From assembly GCA_002811645.1 (NCBI GenBank), contig PDIP01000020.1:90939-154938 (forward strand): a stretch of DNA of 64,000 nucleotides, written 5' to 3'. The notes beneath the pieces were generated by a model that made no database searches, was not told where the DNA came from, and was given only the letters and a program-made list of their open reading frames with translations. A program made the translations under genes and the position numbers. The first letter of the stretch is position 1; each line of letters starts with the position of its first letter. This document shows positions 61,510 through 64,000 of the stretch, in pieces. Source of the DNA: Corallochytrium limacisporum (Eukaryota > Opisthokonta).

Positions 61510-63455
61510 GTCCACCCGAACAAAGATAGTCTTACTGGAAATTTCTACGTCATATTCTCTCGCTGTCGGTTCCTAAGCATAGACAACTGCATTCCACGGC
61601 ATTACTTCCGGTGGGCAGATGGACTTCTTGTAGCTTTTCCTATACTTTGATATCCAATTAGTGAGCCACCAACCACATGAAAACTCGCATCAAGAATATC
61701 CGCATACTGCTCTGTGACACTGGGCCCGGGGTCACGCTCGTATCCTCATGTACGCCATCAGTATGAGGGCACCTAAGATCAATTCGTTCGAATGGCGGTG
61801 GCTCGAAGGAACCGCTGAGCGACATTGTCGGGCACACACAAATGCCCCCATAGCTGGAGTAGAGTGTGAGGCGAGTTGCCTCGGCCGCCTTGAGTCTTTC
61901 CTTTATAGTGAACGAACGCGGCATTTCAAGCGGCAGTTTTGATGAAGTCTTCCGTGCAGAAAGGAAACGAATCGGCAAATTCCCGCATCCCCCCAAACGC
62001 AAACCGAGACCGAATTCTTCGCGTGTTTGATCTAGTAGGGAGGGGAGCCCAAGCCACTCAAGGCCAAAAATGGTCCGAGATTGTAGGAGGGAAAGAATAA
62101 TCCATGGTGCTTCTGTCATGTCCTGGCTGTTATCTCTCTTTTTCCCCCCATTGTCCAGACAAAGATCACAATATTAATGAAACTTGGCGAAATTCTGTAG
62201 TGTATTCACTAATCATTTCGTGCCCGACGTCGTCTCTCACTGAATGCGGGCTTCCGGTCTTGAGATTCCGGACGGACAGATGGTCACTGACCCAACTGCT
62301 AAACGGTCAACAGTTGAGTAACCAAAGGGAAGCGAGAAAGTGCCCAGCATTGGACGTAAACATGTGAATATCATGCTAATATACCAGACACTGGAAAGAA
62401 ACAAGAGGTCAATAGGTGGCGCTCTTCATGCTCAGTTTGGCAGATCTTATTTCTATCAATTTCGAATTTAGTCCCTCCCCCGCTATCAGCTAGTGGCCTC
62501 CAACACTCCCTCCTTGTGACAGCAGGAACGTCGCGTACTTTAGCAACGGCAAAAGAACCCGTTGAGCTCACGAATTCCCCAATTGACGGGGGACTGGTGG
62601 CTTCAGGACGTGGTGGACATTCTGAAAAAGAAAGAAAGGGTTACCAGGGGTAAATTTGGTTCGTGATCAAAATAACAGCTCTCTTCAAGGGGTTGCTGCT
62701 TGGTGACCCACCCCACGGCGGAATGGAATGGACGGCCAGAAGCAGGTGGCTCGCAACCAGGGCTGACGCCACCAACCCATCACCGCTACCTCGGGCTCCA
62801 GGCGGTGCCCACCTGTAGCCGAGTGGGTACCAACTAGTCCGGCCAACATGCTGTTTCTATAAACGCAATATTCCTTTCTGTGGAGGAAATTGAAAGATAG
62901 TCCGATCAAGCGTAATTCGTACCTGCGGAAAGGCAATTGGCACCATGCATATCGATGCAAAGATGGGATGGTTGGGTAACAGGGAGGGACGAAATTACAA
63001 TCGGCTCATATCACTAAGCCTTAGACCTACTTCCCAACAACATATTGCAAAATTCTTTTGCGAGCTGCGGCCAGCTTGTATCCCTTGTCCTTGCCGGGGA
63101 AAATCATTTCTGGAGCAAAGGCAGGAGAAACTGCCCCCTAACCTAGAATACAGGGGCCTATTTATTCTTAAGTTTGTTAAAATTGTCCGGATGTCATATT
63201 GCTCTGGGAGCTGTGACAATTCATAAAGCAGTCCCGGAGGGAACCCCCACGCGGAATTGAGCACTGCTGAGACGTAATACGAGAGTGCTGAGGTGACGTT
63301 CTATGGAGTTGGGGGAGAGGGCGTCATGCCATGCCCTGGCTTGGCACTACATTGACATGCTATATGAGAAAGATGACGACTACTTGCGCACTTACTTCGT
63401 CCATGTGGTGAAGGAAGTGTTATTTACGAGAAAGTGACATTGTAAACTAGGCACT
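61510..63455. other. Divergent promoter region CaV/CHCHD4, 1.95 kb
   Basis: No gene is supported. A 153-codon minus-strand ATG frame (61658-62119) has no family match. Nothing else stands out. Confidence 0.6.
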
Positions 63456-63857
63456 ATGAGTCACTGTGAGTCCGACGGTAAGGACAAGATAATTTATATG
63501 TCCAAAGCGGACGAAGATGCTACAGAGCACGAAGAAGATTACCAAGGGGCTATTCGTCCCGACGGCAGCATAGATTGGGATTGTCCCTGTCTTCAGGGCA
63601 TGGCCCACGGTCCCTGTGGGGAGGAATTTCGCAGTGCCTTTGGTTGCTTTGTGAATTCCGAAGAGGATCCTAAGGGCGCCGATTGCGTGGACTATTTTCG
63701 TAGTATGCAGGAATGCATGGCTAATTTTCCGGAGTACTACAACACTAGGGATGAACCCACTGAAGAAGGCGACGAGGAGACAGAGGCTGAAGAGGCGGCG
63801 GTTGGCATGGCTGAACTGGCCGCTGAGGCTGGAAAGAAAGGTAGTGCAAATGAGTAA
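63456..63857 (+). CDS. CHCHD4: CHCHD4/MIA40 mitochondrial oxidoreductase
   Basis: A 133-residue intermembrane-space protein that introduces disulfides into small cysteine-rich imports. The redox CPC motif is at C43-P44-C45, and the twin CX9C cysteines are at C54/C64 and C77/C87. The flanking core DWDCPCLQGMAHGPCGEEF is nearly identical in layout to human CHCHD4 (CPC about 53-55). There is no N-terminal membrane anchor, as in animals and plants but unlike fungal Mia40. The C-terminus is acidic. The start matches the animal MSYC-type N-terminus (MSHC). A stem-loop overlaps the stop codon. Confidence 0.97.
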   Translation: MSHCESDGKDKIIYMSKADEDATEHEEDYQGAIRPDGSIDWDCPCLQGMAHGPCGEEFRSAFGCFVNSEEDPKGADCVDYFRSMQECMANFPEYYNTRDEPTEEGDEETEAEEAAVGMAELAAEAGKKGSANE

Positions 63858-63874
63858 GACCTATACTTAGGTCT
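63857..63874 (+). repeat. Hairpin overlapping the CHCHD4 stop
   Basis: AGACCTA (starting at the last base of the TAA) and TAGGTCT flank TACT. It would form a 7-bp stem right after the stop codon. Confidence 0.6.
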
Positions 63875-63906
63875 AATGAAAATTGCTTTATTCGACGCAA
63901 TACAAA

Positions 63907-63946
63907 TGGCGATGATGACATGAACAATATAGTGCCATCATCGTCA
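63907..63946. repeat. Inverted repeat at the stop of the truncated minus-strand gene
   Basis: TGGCGATGATG (63907-63917) and CATCATCGTCA (63936-63946) are complementary with one wobble position. The right arm includes the stop codon of the minus-strand gene. Confidence 0.5.
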
Positions 63947-64000
63947 TGAAAGCTTCAGGAGGAGCTCAGCTTTCTTCTTAGCAAGTGCCACAACTTCCTT
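63944..64000 (-). CDS. 3' end of a minus-strand gene, truncated by the window
   Basis: Reading the minus strand from the window edge gives 18 residues, KEVVALAKKKAELLLKLS, then TGA (complement of 63944-63946). The helical Lys/Leu/Ala composition and the 86-bp convergent gap to CHCHD4, like the other convergent pairs here, support a real C-terminus. Too little is visible to name the protein. Confidence 0.4.
   Translation of the reverse strand, partial: KEVVALAKKKAELLLKLS

Noticed and set aside
61510-61515. GTG start two codons before the CaV ATG
   Set aside because: The next codon after GAC is ATG, which is the more plausible start.
61658-62119. 153-codon minus-strand frame in the CaV/CHCHD4 spacer
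   Set aside because: No recognisable domain or coding-like regularity.

Overview
The window is nuclear DNA from a eukaryote. Nineteen protein genes can be recognised, plus the 3' end of a twentieth at the right edge. Each reads as one uninterrupted frame, including a four-domain ion channel of about 4.7 kb, so this is a strongly intron-poor genome. The gene set points to a unicellular relative of animals. It has a full-length TNNI3K-type ankyrin/TKL kinase, a CaV1/2-like calcium channel with a beta-subunit binding (AID-like) motif, BCAS3, FAF2, MED18 and a short CHCHD4-type MIA40 without a membrane anchor. An intron-poor holozoan such as the Corallochytrium lineage would fit. That assignment is inference from family knowledge, not from any database match.

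Layout. Positions 1-19,810 hold no gene I can support. This is a gene desert with scattered inverted repeats and simple repeats, ending in a short upstream ORF in front of the first gene. From 19.8 kb onward the window is gene-rich, in this order: FAF2/UBXD8 (+), DNA topoisomerase I (+), MED18 (-), ARP3 (+), an AVT1-like vacuolar amino acid transporter (+), BCAS3 (-), a TMEM64/TVP38 membrane protein (+), tRNA splicing endonuclease subunit SEN34 (-), an RGG-rich protein (+), pyridoxal kinase (-), KTI12 (+), an orphan HMG-box-like protein (+), nucleoporin NUP85 (-), mitochondrial ribosomal protein bL17m (+), an OS-9 ER lectin ending in KDEL (-), an SCFD2-like Sec1/Munc18 protein (-), TNNI3K (+), the voltage-gated calcium channel (-), CHCHD4/MIA40 (+) and a truncated 3' gene end (-).

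Architecture. Strands alternate in a regular way. Eight convergent pairs have stop codons only 13 to 206 bp apart. Divergent pairs are separated by about 0.5 to 2.6 kb, which must hold the promoters of both genes. Several plus-strand genes (FAF2, ARP3, KTI12, bL17m, MIA40) are followed by a clear palindrome or stem-loop soon after the stop codon. Low-complexity tracts (TC)n, (GGCTCT)n, poly-purine and poly-pyrimidine cluster in the intergenic spaces.

The genes are mostly unrelated housekeeping functions, so there is no operon or pathway cluster. Small themes recur: ER quality control (OS-9, FAF2), tRNA maturation (SEN34, KTI12), chromatin and transcription (TOP1, MED18, the HMG-box protein), and calcium/kinase signalling (the TNNI3K and CaV neighbours, tail to tail). 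The most interesting items are the AID-bearing EEEE calcium channel, the TNNI3K orthologue with a myristoylation signal, the orphan HMG-box-like protein, the regular convergent layout with post-stop palindromes, and the unexplained 19.8 kb desert.
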